DNA from: Microbacterium sp. AK009 | Lineage (GTDB): Bacteria; Actinomycetota; Actinomycetes; Actinomycetales; Microbacteriaceae | DNA length: 64,000 nucleotides | Direction: 5' to 3' | Assembly (NCBI RefSeq): GCF_013410955.1 | Contig: NZ_JACCCG010000001.1 | Coordinates: forward strand, 603,605-667,604 | In this document: one piece after another, positions 18,433 to 28,356 of the stretch | How the letters are laid out: each line of letters opens with the position of its first letter | Numbering within the stretch: position 1 is the first letter of the stretch | Made by a program: the position numbers and the translations under genes | The notes under the pieces: model-generated | The model's database searches: none | Told to the model about the DNA's origin: nothing | What the model saw: only the letters and a program-made list of their open reading frames with translations

Positions 18433-19191
18433 GTGGACAATCTGGGTATCGTCTTCATCTCGGAGGTGATCGGCACGATGCTGCTCACCCTTCTGGGTTG
18501 TGGCGTCGTCGCCAACGTCGCCCTGACGAAGACAAAGGGCTTCGCCGGCGGATTCCTGCTGGTGAACTTCGGCTGGGGCCTCGCGGTCTTCGCCGGTGTG
18601 ACCGTCGCCTACGTCTCCGGCGCGCACCTGAACCCTGCGGTGACGCTGGGCCTGGTCGCCAACGGCGCGACGGAGTTCGGTCAGGGTGTGCCGGTCGGAC
18701 CCCTCTCGATCCTCGTGTACATCGGCGCGCAGATGATCGGTGCCTTCATCGGTGCCGTGCTGGCCTGGGCGGGTTACAAGAAGCACTTCGACGCCGAGGA
18801 GGACGCAGCCACCAAGCTCGGCGTCTTCTCCACCGGCCCCGCCATCCGCACCTACGGCTGGAACCTCGTCACGGAGATCATCGGCACCTTCGTGCTGGTC
18901 TTCGTGGTGATCGGCTTCGGCCGCAACGGCGACCCGTCGGGTCTGGCCGCCCTCGGCGCCCTCCCCGTCGCCCTCCTCGTCGTCGGCATCGGCGCGTCGC
19001 TCGGTGGCCCGACGGGGTACGCGATCAACCCCGCGCGTGACCTCGGGCCCCGCATCGCCCACGCCATCCTTCCGATCAAGAACAAGGGCGGAAGCGACTG
19101 GAGCTACTCCTGGGTGCCGATCGTCGGACCGATCATCGGCGGTGTCCTCGCCGGTTTCGCCGCGATCCCGCTGATGCCGATCCTGGGCTGA
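18433..19191 (+). CDS. glpF: Glycerol facilitator (aquaglyceroporin)
   Basis: This 252-residue, six-helix MIP-family channel has both NPA boxes: LNPAVTLG at about residue 67 and [10 protein letters not shown] at about 199. The Asp after the second box marks glycerol facilitators rather than strict aquaporins. The start GTG 18433 lies 4 bases after AAGAAGG. It passes glycerol by diffusion into the cell for glpK. Confidence 0.95.
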   Translation: MDNLGIVFISEVIGTMLLTLLGCGVVANVALTKTKGFAGGFLLVNFGWGLAVFAGVTVAYVSGAHLNPAVTLGLVANGATEFGQGVPVGPLSILVYIGAQMIGAFIGAVLAWAGYKKHFDAEEDAATKLGVFSTGPAIRTYGWNLVTEIIGTFVLVFVVIGFGRNGDPSGLAALGALPVALLVVGIGASLGGPTGYAINPARDLGPRIAHAILPIKNKGGSDWSYSWVPIVGPIIGGVLAGFAAIPLMPILG

Positions 19192-19261
19192 GTCCCGGCA
19201 TCCGCTGCACGCCATCACACGCACGACGAACCATCCGCAACGAGACAAAGGAGTATCACGC

Positions 19262-20776
19262 ATGGCCGACTACATCCTCGCGATCGACCAGGGCACGACG
19301 TCCACCCGGGCGATCATCTTCGACAAGTCCGGCAGCATCATCCAGAGCGGTCAGCTCGAGCACGAGCAGATCTTCCCGCGCGCCGGCTGGGTCGAGCACG
19401 ACCCGATGGAGATCTGGCGCAACACCCGTGAGGTGATCGGACAGGCGCTGTCCAAGGCCGACCTCACCCGCCACGACATCGCGGCGATCGGCATCACGAA
19501 CCAGCGCGAGACGGCGGTGGTCTGGGACAAGAACACCGGTGAGCCGGTCTATAACGCCATCGTCTGGCAGGACACCCGGACGCAGGGCATCGTCGACAAG
19601 CTCGCCGCCGACGGCGGCACCGAGCGGTTCAAGTCGGTCGTGGGTCTTCCGCTGGCGACCTACTTCTCGGGCACCAAGATCGTCTGGATCCTCGACAACG
19701 TCGAGGGTGCCCGCGAGCGCGCCGAGCGCGGCGACCTCCTGTTCGGAACCACCGACACCTGGGTGCTGTGGAACCTCACCGGCGGCGTCGACGGCGGTGT
19801 GCACGCCACCGATGTGACTAACGCCTCGCGGACGATGTTCATGGACCTGGAAACCTTGTCGTGGCGGGAGGACATCCTCGACACGTTCGGCGTGCCGCTG
19901 TCGATGATGCCCGAGATCCGCAGCTCGTCCGAGGTCTACGGTCACGCCGAGAGCTCGAGCCTGCTGCGCGAGACGCCGATCGCCGGCATCCTCGGCGACC
20001 AGCAGGCCGCGACCTTCGGGCAGGCGGCGTTCGAGCAGGGGGAGGCGAAGAACACCTACGGCACGGGCAACTTCATCATCTTCAACACCGACACCGAGAT
20101 CGTCCACTCGCAGAACGGGCTGCTGACCACCCTGGGCTACAAGCTCGGCGACGAGCCGGCCCACTACGCCCTGGAGGGTTCGATCGCCGTGACCGGGTCG
20201 CTCGTGCAGTGGCTGCGCGACAACCTGGGCATCATCTCCTCGGCGCCGGAGGTGGAGACCCTCGCCGCCAGCGTCGAGGACAACGGCGGGGCGTACTTCG
20301 TCCCCGCGTTCTCGGGCCTGTTCGCGCCGTACTGGCGTCCCGACGCCCGCGGCGCGCTGGTGGGGCTCACCCGGTACGTCAACAAGGGGCACATCGCGCG
20401 CGCGGCGCTGGAGGCCACGGCCTTCCAGACCCGCGAGGTGATCGATGCGGTCAACGCCGACTCGGGGGTGCCGCTGACGGAGCTGAAGGTCGACGGAGGC
20501 ATGATCGCCAACGACCTGCTGATGCAGTTCCAGGCCGACATCCTCGGCGTCCCGGTCGTCCGCCCGGTCGTCGCCGAGACCACCGCCCTCGGCGCGGCCT
20601 ATGCGGCGGGTCTCGCGGTCGGGTTCTGGTCGGGCCTGGACGACCTGTCCAAGAACTGGCAGGAAGACCGCCGCTGGGAGCCGAAGATGGATGACGCCGA
20701 GCGCGAGCGTCTGCTACGCAACTGGAAGAAGGCTGTGACCAAGACCTTCGACTGGGTCGACAAAGACGTGTCGTGA
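19262..20776 (+). CDS. glpK: Glycerol kinase
   Basis: The kinase traps glycerol as glycerol 3-phosphate using ATP. It is 504 residues long, the usual size. The FGGY signature regions are present: [12 protein letters not shown] at the N-terminus, [12 protein letters not shown], and the C-terminal [16 protein letters not shown]. The phosphate-binding loop TYGTGNFI is intact. The start ATG follows AAGGAG. It ends the glp operon and is followed by a strong hairpin. Confidence 0.97.
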   Translation: MADYILAIDQGTTSTRAIIFDKSGSIIQSGQLEHEQIFPRAGWVEHDPMEIWRNTREVIGQALSKADLTRHDIAAIGITNQRETAVVWDKNTGEPVYNAIVWQDTRTQGIVDKLAADGGTERFKSVVGLPLATYFSGTKIVWILDNVEGARERAERGDLLFGTTDTWVLWNLTGGVDGGVHATDVTNASRTMFMDLETLSWREDILDTFGVPLSMMPEIRSSSEVYGHAESSSLLRETPIAGILGDQQAATFGQAAFEQGEAKNTYGTGNFIIFNTDTEIVHSQNGLLTTLGYKLGDEPAHYALEGSIAVTGSLVQWLRDNLGIISSAPEVETLAASVEDNGGAYFVPAFSGLFAPYWRPDARGALVGLTRYVNKGHIARAALEATAFQTREVIDAVNADSGVPLTELKVDGGMIANDLLMQFQADILGVPVVRPVVAETTALGAAYAAGLAVGFWSGLDDLSKNWQEDRRWEPKMDDAERERLLRNWKKAVTKTFDWVDKDVS

Positions 20777-20789
20777 GTTTCGCGTGAAC

Positions 20790-20821
20790 AACGGGGAGGT
20801 CGCTCGGGCGGCCTCCCCGTT
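20790..20821. terminator. Bidirectional terminator between glpK and fpg-like gene
   Basis: Arms AACGGGGAGG and CCTCCCCGTT pair perfectly around a 12-base loop, 13 bp after the glpK stop and 33 bp from the convergent gene. There is no long T-run, which is usual for high-GC hosts. Confidence 0.8.
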
Positions 20822-20854
20822 GCCGTGTCAGCGGGGCGTCACCTCAGCGCGCGC

Positions 20855-21745
20855 TCATTTCAGCAGGCGTGAGAGGCGTCGATCGGCGAGGATCTTGCCG
20901 CCCGTCTGGCAGGTGGGACAGTACTCCAGGGAGTTGTCGGCGAAGAACACGCTGCGCACCTCATCACCGCAGACCGGGCACGCCTCCCCGCGACGGCCGT
21001 GCACCCGCATCCCGCGTCGCTTGGCGTCCTTGAGATCGGCCGGTGGTTTTCCGGATGCCGCGGCCAGCGCCTCCGCGAGGGTGTCGGTCATCGCCTGGTA
21101 CAGGCGGTCGATCTCGGCGTCGTCGAGCCCGGCCGCGAGAGCGTACGGCGACATCTTCGCGGCGTGGAGGATCTCGTCGGAATAGGCGTTGCCCACTCCC
21201 GCGATGATCGACTGGTCGCGAAGAACGCCCTTGATCTGCGTGCGGCGGCCGGCGAGGAGCGCGGCGAAGGCATCGCGGTCGAAGGCGGGGTCGAGCGGAT
21301 CGGGTCCGAGACGGGCGATGCCGGGAACCTCCCCGGGGTCGCGGACGACCGAGACGGCGAGCGACTTCTTCGTTCCGGCCTCGGTGAGGTCGAAGCCCGA
21401 GCCGTCGTCGAACCCGACGCGAAGGGCGATCGGAGTCTTTCCGGGGCGGATGACCGTCGACGGCAGGGCGTCGTACCACCGCAGCCAGCCGGCTTTGGCG
21501 AGGTGGAAGACGAGGTGCGGGGCCACGGCACTGTCCGTGTCGGCTGCCGCGGCGGCGGTGGCGATGTCGATGAACTTGCCGTGTCGCTCCACGCCGGTGA
21601 CGGTCGCGCCGACGAGCGCGGTGATCGGCGGGTCGTAGGTCTTCAGGGCGGCGATGTTCGCGACGGTCGCGCGGGTGATGGTGTGGTCTTTCAGGCGGCC
21701 GTGGAGGAACTCCACGAGTCCCTGCACCTCGGGCATCTCCGGCAT
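20855..21745 (-). CDS. Fpg/Nei-family DNA glycosylase
   Basis: This base-excision repair enzyme is 296 residues long. The N-terminus MPEMPEVQG matches the catalytic Pro2-Glu3 pattern of the family. The helix-two-turn-helix region contains QSIIAGVGNAYSDEIL with the conserved Gly-Asn. A C-terminal zinc finger is present as CPVC and CPTC separated by 16 residues, followed by QTGGK. These point to an active bifunctional glycosylase/lyase. Whether it is Fpg (8-oxoguanine) or a Nei2-like enzyme (oxidised pyrimidines) cannot be settled by eye. Confidence 0.92.
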   Translation of the reverse strand: MPEMPEVQGLVEFLHGRLKDHTITRATVANIAALKTYDPPITALVGATVTGVERHGKFIDIATAAAAADTDSAVAPHLVFHLAKAGWLRWYDALPSTVIRPGKTPIALRVGFDDGSGFDLTEAGTKKSLAVSVVRDPGEVPGIARLGPDPLDPAFDRDAFAALLAGRRTQIKGVLRDQSIIAGVGNAYSDEILHAAKMSPYALAAGLDDAEIDRLYQAMTDTLAEALAAASGKPPADLKDAKRRGMRVHGRRGEACPVCGDEVRSVFFADNSLEYCPTCQTGGKILADRRLSRLLK

Positions 21746-21777
21746 CCCCTCATCCTGGCACGCAGGAAGGGCTGAGG

Positions 21778-22347
21778 TCAGGGGTGGAGCACCGGCCAGG
21801 GGACGGGAGTGCGGTCGTCGGTGCGGAGGATCCCGGCGACCCAGCCGTCATCGCGTCCGGCGGGTCCGACGAGAGCCTGGCGGAGCAGCCCCTCATAGCG
21901 GAAGCCCACGGCGCGGGCCGCCGACGCCGAACCGACGTTGCCGGCGACCGCTCGCCATTCGACGCGGACGAGGTCGAGGCCCTGCGGCGCGAAGGCGAAG
22001 TCGAGCACGGCCGTGGCGGCCTCGGCGAGCAGGCCCCTGCCGCGGAAGGGCGCGGCCATCCAGAACCCGATCTCGCCGCATCCCTGGGTCGCGCCGAGTC
22101 GGTGCATGCCGATCATTCCGGCCAGGGCCCCATCATGGCGGATCGCCCAGTTCGTCGAGACCCCCTCCGCCCACTGCGTGGGGACGAGGTCGATGAACTT
22201 CTCGGCGTGCTCGCGGACGTACGGCCGGGGCACGGTGGTGTATCGCTGGATGTCGGGGTCTTGGCAGGCGTGGAACACAGCGTCGGTATCGGCCCGGGTC
22301 GGCAGCGACAGCACCAGCCGACGGGTGCGAAGGATGGCGGGCTGCAT
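21778..22347 (-). CDS. RimJ/RimL-type GNAT acetyltransferase
   Basis: This 189-residue protein has the GNAT fold. It begins with TRRLVLSLPTRAD, has a beta4 segment (GEIGFWMAAPFRGRGLLAEA) holding the acetyl-CoA pyrophosphate loop R/Q-x-x-G-x-G/A, and ends with the strand LVRVEWRAVAGNVGSASAA. Family members acetylate N-terminal amino groups of ribosomal or other proteins, or small amines. The acceptor is unknown. It lies between the glycosylase and trpS on the same strand, with short gaps. Confidence 0.88.
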   Translation of the reverse strand: MQPAILRTRRLVLSLPTRADTDAVFHACQDPDIQRYTTVPRPYVREHAEKFIDLVPTQWAEGVSTNWAIRHDGALAGMIGMHRLGATQGCGEIGFWMAAPFRGRGLLAEAATAVLDFAFAPQGLDLVRVEWRAVAGNVGSASAARAVGFRYEGLLRQALVGPAGRDDGWVAGILRTDDRTPVPWPVLHP

Positions 22348-22366
22348 GCCGCCACCCTACGGCGGG

Positions 22367-23371
22367 TCAGGCGCGGCGCAGCAGCCCCACGCTGTCGTAC
22401 ACCTTCGACAGCGTGTCGTCGGCGACCTCGGCGGCGCGTGCCGCGTTGATCGCCAGGACGCGGTCGAGCTCTGCCGGGTCGCTCAGCAGCTCCATCGCGC
22501 GGGCCCGCACCGGCTCGAACTCGGCGACGACGATCTCGGCGAGACCCTTCTTGAAGTCTCCGTATCCGCGGCCGGCGTACTCGTCCTCGATCGAGGCGAT
22601 CTGGCGCCCGGTGAGGGCGGCGTAGATGACCAGCAGGTTCGACACACCGGGCTTGTTCTCCCGGTCGAAGCGGACGGCGCCCTCGCTGTCCGTGACGGCG
22701 CGCATGATCTTCTTCGCGCTCACCGCCGGGTCGTCCAGCAGCCACAGCACGCCCGCCTCCGACTCCGCGGACTTCGACATCTTCGCCAGGGGGTTCTGCA
22801 GATCGTAGATGCGAGCGGTCTCCTGCTGGATGACCGGCATCGGCACGCGGAAGACCTCGCGGTAGCGGCTGTTGAAGCGCTCGGCGAGATCCCGCGTGAG
22901 CTCGACGTGCTGCTTCTGGTCATCACCGACCGGCACGATGTCCGTCTGGTAGAGCAGGATGTCGGCGGCCATCAGCACCGGGTAGGTGAAGAGCCCGACC
23001 GATGTCGCGTCCGACCCGTAGCGCTGCGTCTTGTCCTTGAACTGGGTCATGCGCCCGGCCTCACCGAAACCGGTGATGGTCGACAGGATCCAGGCGAGTT
23101 CGGCGTGCGCCGGTACGTGCGACTGCACGTACAGGGTCGACTTCGACGGCTCGATGCCGGCGGCGATGTACTGCGCCGCCGTGCGGCGGGTCTTCTCGCG
23201 GAGTTCGGCCGGATCGTTCGGCTGCGTCAGTGCGTGCAGATCGACCACGGAGAAGAAGGCGTCGTAGTTCTCCTGCAGGTCTCGCCACTGCATGAGGGCC
23301 CCGATGTAGTTGCCGATCTGGAGGGAATCGGCCGAGGGCTGCATGCCGGAGTAGAGACGCGCTTTCTTCAC
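22367..23371 (-). CDS. trpS: Tryptophan-tRNA ligase
   Basis: This class I aminoacyl-tRNA synthetase is 334 residues long, as expected for bacterial TrpRS. The N-terminal YSGMQPSADSLQIGNYIGA carries the HIGH-equivalent signature. KMSKS is intact at about residue 199, and the tryptophan pocket motif (YPVLMAADILLYQ) is present. In M. tuberculosis trpS also lies next to a YihY-type gene, as it nearly does here. Confidence 0.97.
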   Translation of the reverse strand: MKKARLYSGMQPSADSLQIGNYIGALMQWRDLQENYDAFFSVVDLHALTQPNDPAELREKTRRTAAQYIAAGIEPSKSTLYVQSHVPAHAELAWILSTITGFGEAGRMTQFKDKTQRYGSDATSVGLFTYPVLMAADILLYQTDIVPVGDDQKQHVELTRDLAERFNSRYREVFRVPMPVIQQETARIYDLQNPLAKMSKSAESEAGVLWLLDDPAVSAKKIMRAVTDSEGAVRFDRENKPGVSNLLVIYAALTGRQIASIEDEYAGRGYGDFKKGLAEIVVAEFEPVRARAMELLSDPAELDRVLAINAARAAEVADDTLSKVYDSVGLLRRA

Positions 23372-23395
23372 CCGTCAATCCTAGGCGCCACCGTC

Positions 23396-25297
23396 TCACC
23401 CGCCGTCGGTGAAGGGGGCGACCGGCACAGGGGGCGCGGCACCGACGAAGGCGACGATCTGGTGTCCGCCGGGATTGGTCTGCTGGGGCACCTGTTCCCA
23501 GTTGTTCATGACCCAGACGTTCCCCGACGGGTCGACCGCGATGCCGGTGCTGCGTGTCAGTCCGTCGAAGGCGTAGCCGGTGTCGTCCGGCGAGATGCCG
23601 TCACCGGTGCCGAGCCCGCGCGGACAGACCGCCGGGTCGGCTCCGCAGAACGCCGACACCCGCTGCCCGTCGAAGTTCGCCACCCAGACGTTGCCGACGC
23701 CATCGATCGCCAGACCCCAGGGGAGCACCACTCCGCCGCCGGTGAAGGGGCCGATCGTCGACGAGCCGTCGGGTGCGATCATCGTCACCGACGGCACGCC
23801 CCGACCCTCCTCGACCCGGTCCGGGCAGGGGAGGGTGATGCCGCCGGAGTTCGCCACCCAGACGTTCCCCGCCGCGTCGGCACCGAGTCCCATCGGGCGA
23901 TCGAACGCACCGGTGAGGGGCGACCCCGCGATCGGCGTTCCGTCGTACTCGACGACCGCGACGGCGCTGTTGACCATGGCGCTGACGAACATGAGTCGAC
24001 CGTTGTCGATCACGGTGAAGGGCTGCTCCAGGCCGAGGCTGCCGAGGTTCCGCGCCTGTTCGGGGTCGCCGTCGGGATAGACCGCGACGGTGTCGTTGCC
24101 GCAGTTGGCGATCCAGACGTCGCCGTTTCGGGCGACCTCGATCCCCTGCGGCCAGCTGAGGTCGCCCTGCGTGAAGCCCGTGTCGGGGGAGAGGAAGTCG
24201 CCGTCGTCGAAGAGGGTCATGCTGTTGTGGAGCGGCTGCTGGTCGGCCGGACATCCCGGCTCCGGTGCCGCGAAGCCGTAGTTGCTCAGCCAGAGCCGCC
24301 CCTCGGCATCGAAGTCGATGCCGAAGCCCGAACCGCTGAGTCCGCCGCCGCTGTAGGTGCCCACGAGCTCGCCGTCGGGGGCGAACTCGAACATCTCGTC
24401 GCTGCCGCAGACGGGCACCGTCGGGTCGTCGCCGTACTCGTAGTTGTTGTTGATCCAGATGTGACCGCGCGGGTCGATCGCGAAGTTCCCCGGTCCGTCG
24501 AGGGACTCGCCGTCGCCGTCGAAGCGCAGCGCGAGCGTCCAGGCAGCGGGGGGATCGGAGAGACCGGGCTCAGTGCCGGCGGCGTCCTGGGCCAGCTCGA
24601 ACAGGGCTTCGGGCTCCGCCGATGGGTCGCGTGCGATGGCGGCGAAGGCGGCGGCGGCCGAGGTGACGGATGACGTGCCCGCAGCCGTCTCGAACAGCGC
24701 CACGCACGCCGACTCGTCCACAAGACACACCGACAGCATCGCCGTCAGGGACGTGAAGGCCGCCAGGGTCTCGGTCTCCGATCCGTTCGGCGAGGACGTC
24801 AGGACCTCGCTGTACTCGCCCGTGGCGAAGTCGGCGAGGTTCGCGGCCATCGCGGCGGCGTTGGCGATCGGCATCTCCTCGCCTGCCGGCTGGGCGTCGC
24901 CGAAGAACTGCGCCATGCCGTAGCCCGAGGCCACCGTCGTCCGCTCGTTGAGCGTCACCTCCCCGGTGCCCTCGGCGATGACACCTGCCAGCAGCGGCGC
25001 CTCGCCCCCGGCCGGGCGCGCGTCGACGAAGACCGGGCGGCGGATGTCATCCGCGAGGTCGAGCGTGAAGGCGCCGTCCTCCCCGGCGGTGACCGACGCG
25101 ATTTCGCGCGCCTCGGCGTCGGCGATCTCCCACGCGGTCACCTCCCAGTCGACGGCATCGACGCCGTCGGTGACGGGGGCGATCGCGCCGGAGACGGAGG
25201 AGGCGTCGGTTGGGGGAGCTCCGGTGCAGGCCGAGACGACGAGGCCCGAGAGCCCGAGCACCGCCGCGAAGACCAGGATGTGTGGGCGCCACGCCAT
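23396..25297 (-). CDS. Secreted lipoprotein with NHL/SMP-30-like propeller
   Basis: The 633-residue protein has a lipoprotein signal peptide ending in LVVSAC, with the lipid-anchored Cys at residue 24. Residues about 30-265 form a domain I do not recognise. The rest carries at least six repeats of the type GNVWVANxxG (for example GHIWINNNYEY, GRLWLSNYGF, GDVWIANCGN), which build a beta-propeller like streptogramin lyase/NHL proteins. It should sit on the outer face of the membrane. The function is unknown: binding or extracellular sensing is possible, and enzymatic activity is not shown. Confidence 0.82.
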   Translation of the reverse strand: MAWRPHILVFAAVLGLSGLVVSACTGAPPTDASSVSGAIAPVTDGVDAVDWEVTAWEIADAEAREIASVTAGEDGAFTLDLADDIRRPVFVDARPAGGEAPLLAGVIAEGTGEVTLNERTTVASGYGMAQFFGDAQPAGEEMPIANAAAMAANLADFATGEYSEVLTSSPNGSETETLAAFTSLTAMLSVCLVDESACVALFETAAGTSSVTSAAAAFAAIARDPSAEPEALFELAQDAAGTEPGLSDPPAAWTLALRFDGDGESLDGPGNFAIDPRGHIWINNNYEYGDDPTVPVCGSDEMFEFAPDGELVGTYSGGGLSGSGFGIDFDAEGRLWLSNYGFAAPEPGCPADQQPLHNSMTLFDDGDFLSPDTGFTQGDLSWPQGIEVARNGDVWIANCGNDTVAVYPDGDPEQARNLGSLGLEQPFTVIDNGRLMFVSAMVNSAVAVVEYDGTPIAGSPLTGAFDRPMGLGADAAGNVWVANSGGITLPCPDRVEEGRGVPSVTMIAPDGSSTIGPFTGGGVVLPWGLAIDGVGNVWVANFDGQRVSAFCGADPAVCPRGLGTGDGISPDDTGYAFDGLTRSTGIAVDPSGNVWVMNNWEQVPQQTNPGGHQIVAFVGAAPPVPVAPFTDGG

Positions 25298-25352
25298 CGA
25301 TCCCTCCGATCGTCAGGCGCAGTCTAGCGAGCCACCCCGGCCGGGCAATCGG

Positions 25353-26210
25353 TCAGAGCCCGAGGGCGTAGTCCGCGATGACCGGTGAATGATCGCTCCA
25401 CCGCGAGTCCCACGACGGCGCGCGCACGACGCGGTAGTCGCTCGCTCTCTCCGCGAGCGCGGGGGTCGCCAGGTGGTAGTCGATCCGCCATCCCGAATCG
25501 TTGTCGAAGGCCCGCCCCCGCATCGACCACCACGTGTACGGGCCGTCGATGTCGCCCGCGGCGCGGCGTCCGACATCCACCCACCCGAGCCCGGTCCCCA
25601 CCGAGCCGTCATTCGCGGTGACCTCCTCGCCCGCGGGCCCCGTGAACCGGTCGAAGTAGGCCCGCTCCCGCGGCAGGAAGCCGGCCTTCTTCAGGTTGCC
25701 CTTCCAGTTGCGGATGTCGAGGGTGCGGTGTCCGACATTGAGGTCGCCCATGATGAGGCTGAGGGGAGAGGATGCGGCGAGCTGCGGCATCCGTTCTTCC
25801 ATGGCGTCGAGGAACGCCCACTTCGCGTCCTGACGGGGGGTGTCTGCCTCACCGGTGTGCACATAGGCGCTGACGACGGTGAGACGCTCGCCGTCGATGT
25901 CGAGGTCTGCTTCGATCCAGCGCCCGGCCCACTCGGTGCGGTCGTCGCCGCCGGGGCCGAGCCCGCGGCGCACGTCGACGGCGGGAACCTTCGTCGCGAT
26001 CGCGACCCCGGCGCGGCCCTTGGCCACGGCCTCCTCGTTCACGATCTGCCAGCCGGGGAGCGCGGCGGCCAGCTCGTCGGCGGTCGCCCGCACCTCCTGG
26101 AGAGCGAGAACGTCGATGTCGGCGCCGGCGAGCCACTCGGTCATCCCCTTCCGGACGGCGGCGCGGATGCCGTTGACGTTGACGGTGGCGATACGAACGG
26201 GGCGAGACAC
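25353..26210 (-). CDS. xth: Exodeoxyribonuclease III
   Basis: This AP endonuclease and 3'-5' exonuclease of base excision repair has all family motifs: NVNGIRAA at the N-terminus, LALQEVRA with the metal-binding Glu, LIMGDLNVGH, WRIDYHLA and SDHSPVIADY. I set the start at GTG 26210 (VSRPVRIATVN), giving 285 residues. The longer frame from 26264 adds a non-conserved arginine-rich leader. The glycosylase at 20855 is a natural repair partner, although the two are not in one operon. Confidence 0.92.
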   Translation of the reverse strand: MSRPVRIATVNVNGIRAAVRKGMTEWLAGADIDVLALQEVRATADELAAALPGWQIVNEEAVAKGRAGVAIATKVPAVDVRRGLGPGGDDRTEWAGRWIEADLDIDGERLTVVSAYVHTGEADTPRQDAKWAFLDAMEERMPQLAASSPLSLIMGDLNVGHRTLDIRNWKGNLKKAGFLPRERAYFDRFTGPAGEEVTANDGSVGTGLGWVDVGRRAAGDIDGPYTWWSMRGRAFDNDSGWRIDYHLATPALAERASDYRVVRAPSWDSRWSDHSPVIADYALGL

Positions 26211-26276
26211 GCCTGCCAGCCTAGGCGGCGCCTCCGACATCGCCGCCCGGCGCCGCAATGCCACTCGACAGCGGTC

Positions 26277-27491
26277 TCACTCGAGCAGCAGCGAGCGCTT
26301 GATGGGCGGGGGAGGGGAGGACTCCAGCGCGGACAGATCCTCTTCGGCCCGGCGGAGGGCGCGGGTCGCGTTCCAGCGGCGGAACCACGGCGCTGCGGTC
26401 AGGTCCTCCTGCGCGTCGCGCACCCGCACACGGGCGGCGACGACGAGCGCCTCCCACTCGTGCTGGCGCCGCTCCTCTTCGCTCAACTCGGCGAGCGCGA
26501 CGTTGCGATCGGCTGCGGCGACGGCGATCCACGCACCCGCCACGAGGATGACGATGCTGTTCAGTCGGAACCAGAGCAGGAAGCCGATGAACACCGTGAA
26601 GGTCGTCAGGAGCGGGTTCGACGGTGTGTAACGCAGCAGCAGGCCCGCACCGATCTGCAGCACCACGATGGCCGCGCCACCGAGCATCGCTCCCGGCCAG
26701 ATGCGCCGCCAACCCAGAGCGGCGCCGGTGAGGAAGCGGATGAGCGCGGCGAGAGCGGCGGCGTTGATCGCGAAGGAGACGCTGAGCGAGAGCAGGCGGG
26801 TGAGCAGATCGGTCACCAGGCTCAGCGCCGCGAGGCCGAGGAGGTCGAAGACCCCTTCGAGCGCCCAGACTGCGAAGCTGCTCAGCGAGGCCCCCGCGAG
26901 AAGGGCGACGCCGAAGATCACCGCCGCGACGAGGTCGCGGGCCTTCAGCAGCACGTAGGGACGACGGTCGAAGGGCAGACCGAAGATGTCGCGCACCGCG
27001 CGGCGGGTGAAGGTGATGAAGCCGATCGCGGTCCAGATGACCACGACGAGCGCGATCGCACCCGTGATCCCGAGGGCGCCTGCGGACTGATTGGCGACCT
27101 CTCCCACCTGCTCGGGCGTGACCAGGCCGTTCTCGCTGATGAGGTTCGGAATGTACTCGTTGATGATCTCGATGGCGCGCTGGATCGCGGAGCTGGACGC
27201 CCCGAGACACAGCCCCACGATCGCGAAGGCGAGGTAGATGACACCGAAGATCGCGAAGAGGGACTGGTAGCTCACTCCGGCGGCGAGGAGGAAGCCGTTG
27301 TGCTGGAGGAAGTGGCGCCACACGCGCACGGGAAACCAGGCGAGCGTCCGCCGGGTGAGTTCCGTCGCACGTGTCAGGGGCACGTCGAAGCGTTCACGCA
27401 ATCGCCCCTCGGTGTCAGACCACCGCTGAGCGGCCGTCGGCGACCCGGCGCCCGGAACGGCGCGCTCGGCGTCATCCGCTGCTCTGGTCAC
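26277..27491 (-). CDS. YihY/BrkB-family inner-membrane protein
   Basis: The 404-residue product has about six hydrophobic helices between residues 45 and 320 and the YihY family features GVSYQSLFAIFGVIY and the central FITFTRRAVRDIFG. The hydrophilic C-terminus (about 330-404) is rich in Arg and Glu and could form a coiled coil. The biochemical role of the family is not established, and the old ribonuclease BN label is obsolete. M. tuberculosis has a relative (Rv3335c) next to trpS. Confidence 0.88.
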   Translation of the reverse strand: MTRAADDAERAVPGAGSPTAAQRWSDTEGRLRERFDVPLTRATELTRRTLAWFPVRVWRHFLQHNGFLLAAGVSYQSLFAIFGVIYLAFAIVGLCLGASSSAIQRAIEIINEYIPNLISENGLVTPEQVGEVANQSAGALGITGAIALVVVIWTAIGFITFTRRAVRDIFGLPFDRRPYVLLKARDLVAAVIFGVALLAGASLSSFAVWALEGVFDLLGLAALSLVTDLLTRLLSLSVSFAINAAALAALIRFLTGAALGWRRIWPGAMLGGAAIVVLQIGAGLLLRYTPSNPLLTTFTVFIGFLLWFRLNSIVILVAGAWIAVAAADRNVALAELSEEERRQHEWEALVVAARVRVRDAQEDLTAAPWFRRWNATRALRRAEEDLSALESSPPPPIKRSLLLE

Positions 27492-27549
27492 AGGCCCACT
27501 GTATCGAGGGGCGCCGCGACCGAATCGCCGCGGAGACCGCGCCGACGGG

Positions 27550-28356
27550 TCAGCGTCCGCGCAGGACCGCCTGCTTCACCTCGGCGATGGCCTTGGTGAC
27601 CTCGATGCCGCGGGGGCACGCCTCGGTGCAGTTGAAGGTGGTGCGGCAGCGCCACACCCCCTCCTTGTCGTTGAGGATGTCCAGACGCACATCGCCGGCG
27701 TCGTCGCGGGAGTCGAAGATGAACCGGTGCGCGTTGACGATCGCCGCGGGGCCGAAGTACTGCCCGTCGGTCCAGAACACCGGGCACGACGAGGTGCACG
27801 CCGCGCACAGGATGCACTTGGTGGTGTCGTCGAAGATCTCGCGGTTCGCGATCGACTGGATGCGCTCCTTGCCGGGCTCGGGCGTGGAGTTTGCGATGAG
27901 GAACGGCTTGATCTCTCGGTAGGAGGCGAAGAACGGCTCCATGTCGACCACGAGGTCCTTCTCCAGCGGCAGACCCTTGATGGCCTCGACGTAGATCGGC
28001 TGCGAGATGTCGAGGTCCTTGATGAGGGTCTTGCACGCCAGCCGGTTGCGACCGTTGATGCGCATGGCATCCGACCCGCAGATCCCGTGCGCGCACGACC
28101 GGCGGAAGGTCAGCGAGCCGTCGACCTCCCACTTGATCTTGTGCAGGGCATCCAGCACGCGGTCGGTGGAGTAGAGCTCCACGTCGTAGTCGACCCACCG
28201 CGGCTCGTCATCGACCTCGGGATCGAAGCGCCGGATGTTGAAGGTGACCAGGAACGACTGGATGCCGGTGTCTTCGGGCGCCTGCTCGACGCGGTCTTCC
28301 CCGTCGGCGACGCGGTCGCCTGCGGCATCCGTCCGGGTGTCGAGAACCGTCGACAT
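27550..28356 (-). CDS. sdhB: Succinate dehydrogenase iron-sulfur subunit
   Basis: This 268-residue subunit carries electrons from SdhA to quinone. The [2Fe-2S] ligands lie in CAHGICGSDAM and the later NRLAC. The [4Fe-4S] and [3Fe-4S] ligands lie in CILCAACTSSCP and CRTTFNCTEACPRG. The start ATG 28356 overlaps the sdhA stop by one base (TGATG). A leader of about 30 residues before the ferredoxin domain is variable. It is the last gene of sdhCDAB. Confidence 0.97.
   Translation of the reverse strand: MSTVLDTRTDAAGDRVADGEDRVEQAPEDTGIQSFLVTFNIRRFDPEVDDEPRWVDYDVELYSTDRVLDALHKIKWEVDGSLTFRRSCAHGICGSDAMRINGRNRLACKTLIKDLDISQPIYVEAIKGLPLEKDLVVDMEPFFASYREIKPFLIANSTPEPGKERIQSIANREIFDDTTKCILCAACTSSCPVFWTDGQYFGPAAIVNAHRFIFDSRDDAGDVRLDILNDKEGVWRCRTTFNCTEACPRGIEVTKAIAEVKQAVLRGR

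Noticed and set aside
21938..24673. 911-codon open frame on the plus strand across the acetyltransferase, trpS and lipoprotein genes
   Set aside because: It is antisense to three well-supported genes and has arginine- and glycine-rich composition typical of shadow frames in high-GC DNA.
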